A stretch of 64,000 nucleotides of DNA from contig JAWNZC010000179.1 of the NCBI GenBank assembly GCA_035771165.1, forward strand, positions 416,001 through 480,000, read 5' to 3'. Shown piece after piece: positions 1-44,968 of the stretch. The position numbers and the translations under genes are program-made. The notes under the pieces were generated by a model that was not told where the DNA came from, searched no databases, and worked only from the letters and a program-made list of their open reading frames with translations. Origin of the DNA: Paragorgia papillata. Taxonomy: Eukaryota > Cnidaria > Anthozoa > Scleralcyonacea > Coralliidae. Within the stretch, counting starts at the first letter, position 1, and the number at the start of each line of letters is the position of its first letter.

Positions 1-2829
1 AATACTGTACCAACCAAACACAATATTCCTAACTGCATAATATGGAAATCTGAACATCTTTGGAAAGATCCTGTCTTGTCACCATACAAACAAGCCCAAT
101 ATAATACTGAAAACATGATCCTTAAAAGGAAGCCTTTTTTTTGGTAATTGAGACATATAAAGACCACTATAGACAAGAGCGATCATTTGTTAAAGGTTGC
201 TGTATTGGACAACCTACAGACAACAATATAATTGGTAGATGTCCAACATCTTGCATTACGGAAAACCAGACATCCTGAAAGAACAATTTTGGGGGTAGCA
301 CCACAGAAACCGTAAACAAATTACCAGGGTCATCTGTGAGTCAGTACACGCCAGTACAGATTTCTGATAACCAAAACATTGTTATAAATTATTTTAACAC
401 TCAAAACAGCATTGCAATATCCAACAAGCAATTATCAGACAGAGTATTACGCTGAGCCAGTGTATCAACAAGGAGAATATTAAACCAGGAAAACCCAGAA
501 ACGACCGTATTATCACACCTTCTAGGAACAACTGAAAACCAAATAATCAAAAATTGGCTATTTTCTAACAATAAGCCTTGATGGGCATTTCTCGCCCAAA
601 TACTTAAGAGAAAATCTCAATACTAAGAGAAAACTGGACTAAATTCAACCGTTTAACGTCCCAAACTACAACACTAAAATGACTTATAACTGATTTATAC
701 CAGACGGCAACACAACACTAATAACATTACAAAACAAAAAGGGAATCTCCAACTGTCCCCCGCTCGTTATAAAACAGATATACAATGCCCGTAAACATAT
801 TTCGCATAATCATGAATAAATACCACCCTCTAAATTATTTCTAAACAACAACTAATCCGACACTAGTCGTGACGAGCAGTACTCTGTATTCCGATAAATC
901 GTCGAAACGACATACGAATTAAGCGAAAACAGAACGATCACGAGTCATTATTTTCGAAGTGTTTGTACAGTCTCTCTCGGCAATATTACACCATATTTAT
1001 ACGAATGGTTAAATATGGCCAAGCAGTATATTTGCTCGTCACGAATACTACCACTACGAAATACAGATGTTTATGAACTAGAGTAGAACGCGAACGAAAA
1101 AGTCCCGAGATTTCGGCCGGGGACAAGTTCATTCGCGTTCCAAATCATGCCCGGGAAGATCGTTTTTCCTCAAGCGATTAAAATACTAGAATTCCTGTTA
1201 ACAGCTGTGTAGTGTTTGAACGTCTGGCGAACGTCCACAATTCAACAATCGATATTTCATCCCCGCAAAAACATTCCTAGACGTCTTCTTGCCCGAGAAA
1301 CAACACAGGAAGACGTCCATGCAGCCGGTTGGCATCGATTCCCCCTTCGGGGGAAGACAAATTCTTTGTTGTAGTCGATTATCAAAGTCAACCCCACTTC
1401 AGCTGAAAAGCTTTGGCGACAAAAAAACCAACTTCGACTCGATGTAGCTTACCTATTGTCAGCTTCCCAAGGTTACGACACGAAGTCGATATCCAGTCTT
1501 GTCCAAGTCCGATTTCCTTTATAGATATACTTCTTGCAACGAAGGTAAAATGGAAGAAAAATTAAAATACAATTCCTTTAGCCGGAACGTTGTGAAACTT
1601 CGATGTTTGATGCCCAAACGTCTCCCCACGGATGGGTGTGGACACTTCCACTGGAAGCAAATAAAGGGGTAGCGATCAGGTCATTCACATCTAGAGCAGC
1701 TGGGCTCTAAATAAAACAACTGACTTGTGCTGAATGCACCAAACGCTGCTCTTGTAAGCATCAAATTCTATCACGCCATGACCGGAAAAAGACATGATGG
1801 TATTCGCTAGCATCTAATTACCCACCACGCATGCGCTCTACGCCCAATCCCCGCCATCCGCGTCTCCCATTGGTCAATCCCGCGCATGTGATCTCCCCCA
1901 AGGATCTATACATAACACTGCTCATGCGAGACTTTCAGACACGTCGAGGCGTGCTAGTCCACGGTTTATGTCAATAAAACCCGGTTTTCCGAAGCGGTTT
2001 CTTTCGGAAACCTCTCCCAGGACAGGTGTTTAGGTATTTGAAGAACAAGCGTCAGTAGAAACTCTCCAGGGCGTCTTTTTGTTGAAGCTTTGGATGATTT
2101 TTGCTTTGTTTACAATGGAGGACATGCCCGAACGCATCGACCTGCGCGCCCAAACATGAATCAGCAATACGACACGGCGCCGACTTTTTCAATTCTCAAG
2201 GTGGCTGTAGGTAAACACCGCGAAATTCTGTGGCGGAACTGTCTGCCACCTTGGGGCTGAAACTTGTTACATCCCCGATTAAACAGATTGCCTAATTTTA
2301 TATGAAAAAATTAATAATGACTTTATACGTAACATTTTAATTCTTTATTTAAAAAAATTCAGAAAAACAACCTGTTGAGAACTCCACCTATAAATGACAA
2401 TAACATGCTACCATCACAGTCATCGTTTTCAGTTAACAAAGCGAAAGTTGTGTAATGAAAGTAAAGTGTTACGCAGAAAAAGGTGGGAAGCAACGGGTTC
2501 CTATCATTCTGTTTATAAATATGTGAATTTCTCCGTATTATGTGATGTGGTCTTTCCAAGGCGCCAGGCGCCTGGATGCCAGGGACAGATATCCCAAACT
2601 CAACACCGAAAGTGAATCTTCATCAACGCAGCGCTATCTTTTTTACTCGGAAGCGCGAATATTTTTCTTGAAAACAAAAATCGTGTACGTTGTATAGACC
2701 TGATGCGACAAGGAGAGGTATTGATACGGCAATTTTCAAAAAAGTTGGGATCCGACTGAAGAAATTTTATTCGCTTTTGAAAATTGAAAATCCCGTGTGT
2801 TGCCGATTTACGGAAATAAAATCACACCT
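1..2829. other. No gene recognised
   Basis: A/T-rich sequence downstream of DHX9. All open frames are short and resemble no family I know. It may hold the upstream region of a gene beyond the left edge, but I see no start or splice pattern to support that. Confidence 0.5.
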
Positions 2830-2970
2830 GGTAGGACTGATAGAGAATATTTAATAAGAACTAGAAATAAGAATTAGAATTAGCAATAAGAACTAAGACT
2901 TCGGAATAAGAATCAGCATTAGGAATAAGAATTAAAATTAGAATTAAGAATAAGAACTAAAGAACAGTTA

Positions 2971-3535
2971 AAGTGCCTATCTTACCTGTGGGGATTTTAC
3001 ATATGCGTGATCGTTGGGTTCTCCTGAGCAAAATTGCAATATATCTTGTCAGCCGAAAATTTCATCTTCATGGAGTTTTTTTGCTGTCAAAGTTACCGGA
3101 TGTGATGTCACAAGAGGCATTCCAAACCAGTTTTCTTTTGTTACTTGCCCAATCTCGTTCCCAGAGCCCACGTTCCCCACCCGGGAAACGAGAGACTCTG
3201 GGATAATCCGTTTCAAATCGATATTTCATTGGCTGATGAACACAGTGAACTCTATATAACTCTTCTTCCGGATCACAAGCATCCCATGTGATGGCGTGAA
3301 CGGATTATCCCAGAGTCTCTCGTTTCCCGAGTGGGGAACGTGGGCTCTGGGAACGAGATTGTTACTTGCCTCAAAAATGCCTCTTGTGACCAACCTCGTA
3401 CCCAGGTCACATCCGGTAACTTTGACAGCGAAAAACTCCATGAAGATGAAATTTTCGGCTGACAAGATAAATTGCAATTTTGCTCAGGAGAACCCAACGA
3501 TTACGAATATGTAAAATAGGTGAGATAGGCACTTT
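2971..3535. mobile_element. Foldback element with nested insertion
   Basis: Arms starting AAGTGCCTATCT are inverted copies of each other (left about 2971-3150, right about 3362-3535), sharing for example GTTGGGTTCTCCTGAGC and CATCTTCATGGAG. The centre is taken by the 212-bp element at 3150-3361. The right arm also carries a short CTGGGTACGAGGTTGG insert absent from the left. Confidence 0.75.
3150..3361. mobile_element. CAATCTCGTTCCCAG-ended TIR element, 212 bp, 9-bp TSD
   Basis: Starts CAATCTCGTTCCCAGAGCC and ends with its inverse complement; flanked by TTACTTGCC at 3141-3149 and 3362-3370. It interrupts an older foldback (2971-3535). Same end consensus as the elements at 4751, 10671 and 24643. 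Confidence 0.8.
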
Positions 3536-4240
3536 AAGAATAAAAATTAGAAATAAGAATTAGGAATTAAAATTAAGAATAGGGAATAAGAATTAGAAAT
3601 AAGAATAAGAATTAGAATTGGGAATAAGAATTAGAATTGGGAATAAGAATTAAGAATTAGGAAAAAGAACTAAGAATTAGGAACAAGAATTAATAATTAG
3701 AATTAGAAATAAGAATTAGAATTGAGAATAAGAATTAGGAATAAGATTATAAGAATTGGAATAAGAATTAGAATTGGGAACAAGAATTAATAATTAAATC
3801 AAGAATAAGGCTACGGTTAAACGGCGTATTTTTCACGCGCCGTATAAAATACCTATTAGGGCCGATAATAAAATATTTAATAAGTCAAACTTTTTTTATT
3901 AATAATATTTAATAAAAAAAGTATTTAATAAGTCAAACTTTTTACAAGTTCTCGAGTCGTAGAATTAACGGAATTAAGAATTATAACAACAAGAAGAATA
4001 CTAAGAATAAAAAGATAATAAAGATATTCTCAGAAGCAGCCATCTTGCATAAGGCCTGGTTACACAGTCCACAAATCGCATGTGATGATGATTTACACGC
4101 ATCAAGTTGTTTGAGGCAATATGTTGCGTGAAAAAAATCGTCGCTAAAACATCTTTAAGAAGCACAGATTTGTCCTTCCTGGATTTAAAACTTATTTTGA
4201 ACCCACACAAACGTAACTGAATTTCATAGTATTGTAATAC

Positions 4241-36981
<32,741 letters not shown>

Positions 36982-37200
36982 CTTGGTTTATAAGAATACA
37001 AGATGGCTCCCACTGGCTTGGTAACCGCCCTTCTTCATCAAGGCACAGGGTACCAAGACCCAAAAATCCATACCTGGCAATTTCCGCTACAAAGCATCCT
37101 CGTTTAATTTCCTCGCTAAAGGACGAGTCTAAAGTTCCTATTCGTAAAAGATACCTTAACTACTGGTTTACCTTTAGAAATATTCCAAGCTGTTCAACTT
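36982..37200 (-). promoter_or_regulatory. DHX9 upstream region with a possible YY1-type site
   Basis: Just upstream of the DHX9 ATG the plus strand reads ACAAGATGGCTCCC (about 36998-37011), close to the AAnATGGC core bound by YY1, which often sits near start sites. The site is a motif match only. Beyond about 37210 lies a SINE-like fragment and then a CTACCTC array, so the promoter is probably short. Confidence 0.3.
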
Positions 37201-37370
37201 TTTGTGTCGAGTTGGTTATCTTTTGTGCCTCGACTGGGTTTTTTCACTGGGTTCCCCAGTTTTCCTTCCTCCACAAAATCAACTAGTGCCTATTTATCAC
37301 CAAGTTGTAAAGGCCATTTCATGGGTTATCAGCAATACTTTGAAATACTCATATTTTTCTCTACCTTACC

Positions 37371-38095
37371 TCAATTACCTCCACCTATGTACCCTCCACT
37401 CCACCTCCCACCTCCACCTTTTATCTACCCTCCACCTCTATCTCTACCTCCTCTATCTCTATCTCCCTACCTCTATCTCTATCTATCTCCCTACCTCTAT
37501 CTCCTATCACCTATCTCCTCCCTCCCTATCTCTATCTCCACCTTTATTCTACCTCTCTACCTATCCCTACCTCTTTATCTCTCCTACTACCTCTCCACCT
37601 CTATCTCTCTACCTCCACCTTTATCTCTAATCTCTACCTCCCTACCTCCACCTTTATCTCTACACCCTCTACCTCTACCTCCACCTCCCTACCTCCACCT
37701 TTATCTCTACCTCCCTACCTCTACCTATCTCTACCTCTATCTATATCTCCCTCAACCTCTATCTCTACTCTCTACCTCCCTACTCCACCTCTACCTCTAT
37801 CCCTCTATACTCCACCTCTATCTCTACCTCCCTACCTCCATCTCTACCTCCCTACCTCTACCTCCATCCCTACCTCCACCTTTATCTCTACCTCCCTACC
37901 TCTACCTCTATCTCTACCTCTACCTCCATCTCCCTATCTCCTACCTCCACCTTTATCTCTACCTCCCTACCTCTACCTCTCTACCTTTACCTCTACTCCA
38001 CCTCCTACCTCTACTTCTCTACCGCTAACCCTATCTCACATTTACATCTATTTTTACCTCTACTTCCACGTCTACCACATCTATTTGTACTGCTT
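37371..38095. repeat. CTACCTCTATCTC minisatellite upstream of DHX9
   Basis: About 700 bp of CTACCTC, CTATCTC and CCACCTTTATCTC units between DHX9 and SEC22B; polypyrimidine on the plus strand. Just before it (about 37210-37300) is a SINE-like fragment (GGGTTCCCCAGTTTTCCTTC). The long Ser/Pro/Leu/Tyr frames are artefacts. Confidence 0.93.
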
Positions 38096-38765
38096 TAGTT
38101 TTAAACCTCTACGGCTCTACCTCCATCTCTATCTACAACTCTAACCTCCACCTTTACGTAATAGATCAAACACGACGAGAAAACAAATGAAAACGAGGGC
38201 GTAACCCCGAGGTTTTTATCGTTTTCGAGTGTTTGGAGTCCCCTGATGAAACACGATAAACGAGTGTTTGATCTTGCTTCCCAAACGAGTATTCGCATTG
38301 CGATTTGCGGTGTTTTCTTCATTGATTTCAATATGCAGATTAAGAAATGTGATCCAGTTCACTATCAAAACTCAGGTATGTGATGACCATGGTATACGTC
38401 AATGCATTGGCTACGATAATTCATGAATTATTAATGAGTTTGAGAAGTCTATCTCCACCTCTACCTCTGCTACTATCTCTTCCTCCGCTTTTACTTTCAC
38501 GGCCTCATCTCAAGAAACGAAATTTAATAATATCTATACATTTAATTTTCAATATAGTTGTATAAATCTTATGAATACAGTGCTTTTTTTGTTAACAACC
38601 TTTTAAGGTTTGGGCGGACATTGCATGCATCTACGAAATTTTTAATGTTCAAGTAGAAACCATTTTCAAATACCTGTGTGAATGTTTTCGAACCATTTCC
38701 TACAGTTCACGAATAACAATAGTGTTTTTTGACAACCGACAATAAATCTTTTCAAACTGGTTGTG

Positions 38766-41700
38766 TTAAAATAACCAGTACCGGACATAAATTAAGAAAA
38801 TGATCAAAACAATCGAAACGGCTGCATATTTGGCATATGCCGTTCTCAAGTTTAAATATTTCGCATCTTTCTTGTAGATCCCTGATTGATAATGTAATTT
38901 TCCAGCTTTGTCATCCAATACTATAACAAAATAAACAGAGGAAAAACTATTAAAGTGCATATCTCATGTTTGGGCTTTTTACACAGTAGTTAAAATATGA
39001 GCGTCCAATCTTTATGGGCATGCATTTACAATGGCAAGCCGAAATTACTTATCAAATTGTAAGTGTAAATGATTAAGGGAGCGATTACATGGACCGGGCT
39101 GGACCGGTTAACCGAGATGAGTTTACGAAACGATTACATGGAGTGGGCTAGCCAGTAAATAAGGGCAAAGTTACGTTAGTTTTACTTCAGTTTTACACTA
39201 ATTAGTCTATTATTTATTTTGTAAGCCCATCGTTAATAAAAATATTGTTATAGTCTTAGCTAACCCAGGAAAGCGTCTTCACGAAGACTAATTAATTTAT
39301 TAAATCTTCGCTTTCATCACGAAACACACAAACAACGTTGATGTTCTATTTCAGTTCCTTTCAGCACTATTTATTCACACGGTCAAGCAAACGAACGCGT
39401 ATCGAAGCGAGTTCAACAGTTTTTCAGCCCGGTTTGCCGGGAAGAAAACGATTACATGGACATTTTCATTCCGGTTAACCGGGCTAGCCCGCTTGCCATG
39501 TAATCGAAATGTTAAAACAACATGCGTTTGATATATAAAGCCGGCTATTTTATTATAATGTCGATTTTCAAGTGATTATATTTGACAATAGCAAAGATAT
39601 AACGTTTTTCGATAACTCATTATGCACAAGTGACGTCAAAATGTTTAATTTGCATATCAAACAAACTGAAATATCTCAAGAACAAAGCAAGGAAACGAAA
39701 AACTGCAAAAGATGTTACTCTATCATTTTAAATGTTCTTTCAAATAAGACAAACTTAATTTTCGTTTCATAGGCACTTTAAAGGGTATTGGCAATAAAAA
39801 TTAAATTTGTCCCATTTGAAAGAACTCGTCAAATGGTATAAGAAGACCTTTTGTAATTTTTCTGTATCTTTCTTGTGTTTTGAAATATTTCGACCAAAGA
39901 CAGCGCGCTGTCCGCCATCTTGTTGTAATATTGGGTCTAATTAACTAGGAAATTGGTGACGTCATAAGCAGGGTAAACCTGACGAAACTACTCCGTGGGT
40001 GACCAAATTCCCACGGAAGGCTTTTTAAATGTTGTGCTCATAATGTCATAAGGTTGGCAAGATAAAAATTTCACTTTACCCTGGTTATGATGTCACATGC
40101 ATATCGAAAATAATTCCAAGATGGCGGACAGCACGCTGACTTTGGTCCAAATATTTCCAAAACCAAAACAGATACGGAAAAATTGTAAAAGGTCTTATAC
40201 CATTCTTTCAAATGAGACAAACTTAATTTTCATTGCCAATGGCCTTTAAGCCAAAGTCCTACAGTAAAGTTTATTATACCCTCACAAATAATCTTGCAAT
40301 CATACAGCAGCATTAATTAGCATTACCTGCATTCGGACGTAGCACAGTAAAAGTAAAATAATTATTAATTCATGACAATTTACCAGATAATGTTTCTCCT
40401 CTTTGCAAAACATCATCAATATTTTGGACCATGATTCTTTGAACATCTTGTAATTCATCATTTAATCTGTTAATATTTCTTCGTGATCTGGAATCCATGA
40501 AGTTTTTTCTCGATTTCTGAATATAATTATCTAATAACAAATGCACAAGAGCTTATTTAGAATTTTTCACCCCAGTCACAACTACTATCACTACCATGAC
40601 CACTACCACCACCATCATTACCATCACCATCCTACCACCACTACCATCACCACTACCATCACCACTACCATCACCACTACCATCACCACTACCATCACCA
40701 CTACCATCACCACCATTACCACCATTACCACCACTACCATCACCATCATTACCACCACTACCACCACCACTACCACCACCACTACCATCACCACTACCAC
40801 CACCACTACCACCACCACTACCATCACCACTACCATCACCACTACCATCACCACTACCACCACCACTACCACTACAATCACCACTACCATCACCACTACC
40901 ATCACCACTACCATCACCACTACCATCACTACTACCATCACCACCACTACCATCACTACTACCATCACCATCACCACTACCACCATCACCATCACCACTA
41001 CCATCACCACTACCATCACCACTACCATCACCACCACTACCATCACCACCACTACCATCACCACTGCCTCTACCACCATCACCATCATTACCACCACTAC
41101 CATCACCATACTACTGCCATCACCACTACCATCACCACACTACTGCCATCACCACTACCATATCACCACCACTATTACTATTATCACCACAGGTCTACCA
41201 CCTCCACTTCCATCACCACTACCATCACCACCACTATCACCTGCCATCAGCACCACCACCACCACCACAACCACCACCACTATCACCTGCCATCAGCACC
41301 ACCACCACCACCACGACTACCATCATCATTACAATCATGATATATGGTATGGTGTAAGTGTTGTTTATAACATTGTTATATATCAACCTACCAAACTCAA
41401 TAAATGAATATGGTCGTACTACTGTTTGTACTTCAGTACTGTGTACTTTCCAGAACTCCCTGGCTATGTCTTCTAAAAATCCAAAGGCTAATCTACTTGG
41501 AAACATCTTCTCTGTTAGTGTCAAATAACAGATACCATTGTCTATAATATAACTAAACAAAAGTTGATTATTAACACAAAATAATTGAAAAATTATTAAA
41601 TTATATTCATCTCAGTATCAGTATCAAGTTCAATAGCCACTAATAATTTTTTTAACCATAGTGCATGGTTCAAATCAGGCTTTTAGCCAGGTGGCTGTCC

Positions 41701-44497
41701 AGCCGTTTCACTTTTGAAAAATCAGGTTTTTGGACAGCCACTTTTTGTATGGACGGCCATAGACGGCCTAAGCAAAATATTCTCCTCAAACAACAACTAC
41801 AGGTTTCCCCCGGTCTGATGTTTCTAGATTTCTGTTAGCTGCTGTTTACTTCAGCTATTGTGTAGGTTTGGTTACTTATTTTTGCCAAGACCATGCAGAC
41901 ACAGAATAAAGACTTTATTCTGTGATGCAGATATGACTATTGATTGCGCCTTGCGAGATCGATTTAACCACGAATATGTATATGTAAACCATTATGTGGC
42001 TCTAACATGAGGTAGCAACCATGTTGTTTAATAAAACCGTTCTTCAATAAGTTTGACACGCTCACTTGTTCCAAGACTCCTCATCTTGTGGGTCCAAACA
42101 GCAACTGACCACGAGATACATTATAAAGATGTTTTAATTTAACTTGTCGTTTGTGTTTTCAGACCTTTTTATTTTTCTCAAAAGTGCCCTCAAAACGCGG
42201 GAAACGCTGTTTCAGAGAACCAAAACTCAAATATTTTCCGGGGGAGCATACCCCCGGACCTCCCCAGAAATGTCTCATCACAAATTTTTTTTGGATGGCC
42301 AGTTTTGAAATCCTGGCTAAAAGCCTGGTTCAGATTCAGAAGTTCATTGCCAAGTTTCAAATTACATTTCCAAATTTAAAAGTTGATTACAAAGTTCAAC
42401 TTGAAGCTTGAATGTTCGATTTGAATTTTGAAATTCACCTTTCACTGAAAACCTACAGTTGACCAGGCATACTCTTGGTATGATTTTTTAGGAAAATATG
42501 TAATTAATTATTCTGCAATTCCAAATTACCAATTAGCACAGTCAAAGAATGATGCAAAGCTGAACTTTCAATCAAACTTCATAATCAACTTCTGAATTTG
42601 GAAAATTTATTTGATTGAAACTTTGCAACAAACTTCTGAACCACACACTGCCACTGAAAAGTGAGCTAAGACCCAAACCACCCTAAAATTAATTAATGCA
42701 TTATGAAATGATTCAAGGCAAGTACATTTAAGACAACCATTACTCACTGGAACATCATGCTTCCTGTTTCAATGTTACACCGAGCAGGAGAATGGTTACT
42801 AAGTTTTCTAAAAATCTGTTTCGCTTGAGCTTGGTAGTCCTGGAATTCTCTTCCCGACTATTTCACAAGTAAACAAATAAATCATAAAAAAAAAAATATC
42901 ACTGTACTGTAATGTACTGTACTATACTGTCCTGTAATAATTCACTGTATTGTACTGTGCTATACTGTGTTGTGCTATACTGTCCTCTTCTTCACTGTAC
43001 TGACAGTACTGTACTGACAGTACTGTACTGTAACATATTGTAATGTACTATACTGTCCAGCTGTTATAATTCACTGTACTGTACTATGCTATACTGTCCT
43101 GTGCTATACTGTCCTCTTCTTTACTGTACTGACAGTACTGTACTGTACTGTACTGTAATGTATTGTACTGTACTATACTGTCCTGTAATAATTCACTGTA
43201 CTGTACTATACTGTACTGTAATAATTCACTGTACTGTACTATACTATACTGTCCTGTGCTATACTGCCCTCTTATTCACTGTACTGTACTGTACTGTACT
43301 GTACTGTACTGTACTGTAATAATTCACTGTACTGTACTGTGCTATACTGTCCTCTTCTTCACTGTACTGTACTGTGCTATACTGTCCTGTAATAATTCAC
43401 TGTACTGTACTGTGCTATACTGTCCTGTACTTCACTGTACTATACTGTCCTGTAATAATTCACTGTACTGTACTGTGCTATACTGTCCTGTACTGTACTG
43501 TACTATACTGTCCTGTAATAATTCACTGTACTGTATTGTGCTATAATGTCCTCTTCTTCACTGTACTGTACTGTGCTATACTGTCCTGTACTTCACTGTA
43601 CTGTACTGTGCTATACTGTCCTGTAATAATTCACTGTACTGTCTGTACTATGCTATACTGTCCTCTTCTTCACTGTACTGTCCTATAATAATTCACTGTA
43701 CTGTCTGTACTGTGCTATACTGTCCTCTTCTTCACTGTACTGTACTATGCTATACTGTCCTCTTCTTCACTGTACTGTACTGTGTTATACTGTCCTATAA
43801 TAATTCACGGTACTGTTTGTACTGTGCTATACTGTCCTCTTCTTCACTGTACTGTACTGTGCTATACTGTCCTCTTCTTCACTGTACTGTACTGTGCTTT
43901 ACTGTCCTGTAATAATTCACTGTACTGTACTGTGCTATACTGTCCTGTAATAATTCACTGTACTGTCTGTATTGTGCTATACTGTCCTCTTCTTCACTGT
44001 ATTGTACTGTGCTATACTGTCCTCTTCTTCACTGTACTGTAATGTACTGTGCTATACTGTCCTATACTTCACTGTACTGTACTGTACTGTACTGTACTGT
44101 ACTCATCTCTTATCCTCATGTACTATTCTGTACTGAGCTATTCATTCATATGGTATATACTGTCAACATGACAGTTCTTGCAATCTCATGTTAGCATTTG
44201 TTGTTGTGTTCTTGAAGTTCCAGATAAAAACCAACCTATTTACAAACCTCATGAAACACATATTTGTAACTACAACTAACTATACTACAGTCACAGAACT
44301 AAGAACAAACAAGGAACAGGCATGATGACTATAGCTTAATCCAGTGTATCCTTCTTTGTCTATTCAAGCAAGCTCATAAGTCAAACTTTGTCACAAAAAT
44401 CCCAATATCCCAAGCAACTTACTTGTTCATCAGCTTGCATTGAAGCAGCCAACGGTAGGCCATCACTGGCCCGACCTAACATTGTCATGAGCACCAT
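38766..44497 (-). CDS. SEC22B: SEC22B-type vesicle-trafficking R-SNARE
   Basis: Membrane-anchored longin-type R-SNARE of ER-Golgi transport, working with syntaxin 5/18-class partners. Five coding exons: 44423-44497, 42748-42857, 41392-41552, 40384-40530, 38766-38920; 648 nt, 215 residues plus stop, the same length as human SEC22B. The start [20 protein letters not shown] matches the conserved N-terminus. The longin domain spans about 1-120 (ending RPYSFIEFD), the SNARE motif about 134-194 with the likely zero-layer Arg at 159 (VLQRGETLS), and a C-terminal membrane anchor follows ([19 protein letters not shown]). Intron 1 carries a 1.2-kb CTGTA-type array and intron 3 a CCACTACCAT array. It diverges from SRD5A3 across 471 bp. 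Exon borders fit by phase. Confidence 0.96.
39082..39509. repeat. Foldback with CGATTACATGGACCGGGCT ends
   Basis: GCGATTACATGG at the left and CCATGTAATCG at the right, with repeated CCGGTTAACCGG/GGGCTAGCC palindromes near both ends. SEC22B intron 4. Confidence 0.65.
39776..40250. mobile_element. Complete foldback element, SEC22B intron 4
   Basis: Arms begin GGTATTGGCAATAAAAATTAA and share GACAGCGCGCTGTCCGCCATC against GATGGCGGACAGCACGCTG. Uninterrupted relative of 23885-25107; a partial copy sits at 21049-21140. Confidence 0.75.
40576..41330. repeat. CCACTACCATCA minisatellite, SEC22B intron 3
   Basis: About 750 bp of CACTACCATCAC/CACCACTACCAC units; the Thr/Pro/Val frames it opens are artefacts. 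Confidence 0.94.
42890..44110. repeat. CTGTACTGTGCTATACTGTCC minisatellite, SEC22B intron 1
   Basis: 1.2 kb built from CTGTA pentamers arranged in longer units with TAATAATTCACTGTACTG and CTGTCCTCTTCTTCACTG variants. Confidence 0.94.
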
Positions 44498-44968
44498 TCT
44501 TGTAGATTTAAGACAACGCAGACATAAAAAAGACTTGGTTATTTACACAAAACACACAAAGCAACAGTCAGCCATTGTACATTTCGTGGCTTATTCCACG
44601 TGTACTGCGCATGAGCCGTTGCGTCTGAAGAAAAAAGCGGAAAATGGTCCAAAACATACCTCCGAATATTTCAATTTAAAAATAGTTTTACAAAGAAACT
44701 GGACTTGAAAAGACTTAAAACAGATTAAAACAAATAGTTTATTAAAGTAAAATACACGACAGATGTTCATTAGCTTATAAAGATGACTTTATCCGTTTAT
44801 CGAATGAAGTCTCTTTGTTTGAATGTCTGACTGCCAAGTTGCGCTAATTATACGGTTTTAGTTCGCGACAAAAAGTGCGGCTTGTAAAACCATGGCATAA
44901 TTTTGGAAATTTTGTGAAAGACCATATTAATTCAAATAGGAATGATTTAAACTAATATATTCAGGTTA
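44498..44968. promoter_or_regulatory. Divergent SEC22B-SRD5A3 promoter region
   Basis: The 471 bp between the two start codons must hold both 5' UTRs and both start sites. No TATA box is placed convincingly. Head-to-head spacing this short is typical of bidirectional promoters; co-regulation is inference. Confidence 0.55.

Larger units (their letters stand above)
2834..3800. repeat. Degenerate AAGAATTAG/GAATAA repeat tract
   Basis: A/T-rich tract of variants of AGAATTAGAATAAG on both sides of the foldback (2834-2960 and 3536-3800). The foldback probably inserted into a pre-existing microsatellite. No gene here. Confidence 0.8.

Noticed and set aside
37204..38028. 274-codon Ser/Pro/Leu/Tyr-rich frame
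   Set aside because: Artefact of the CTACCTC array.
40541..41407. 288-codon Thr/Ile/Pro-rich frame
   Set aside because: Artefact of the CCACTACCATCA array in SEC22B intron 3; only the opposite-strand exon from 41392 is real.
44388..44708. 106-codon plus-strand frame
   Set aside because: Antisense shadow of SEC22B exon 1 and the shared promoter.
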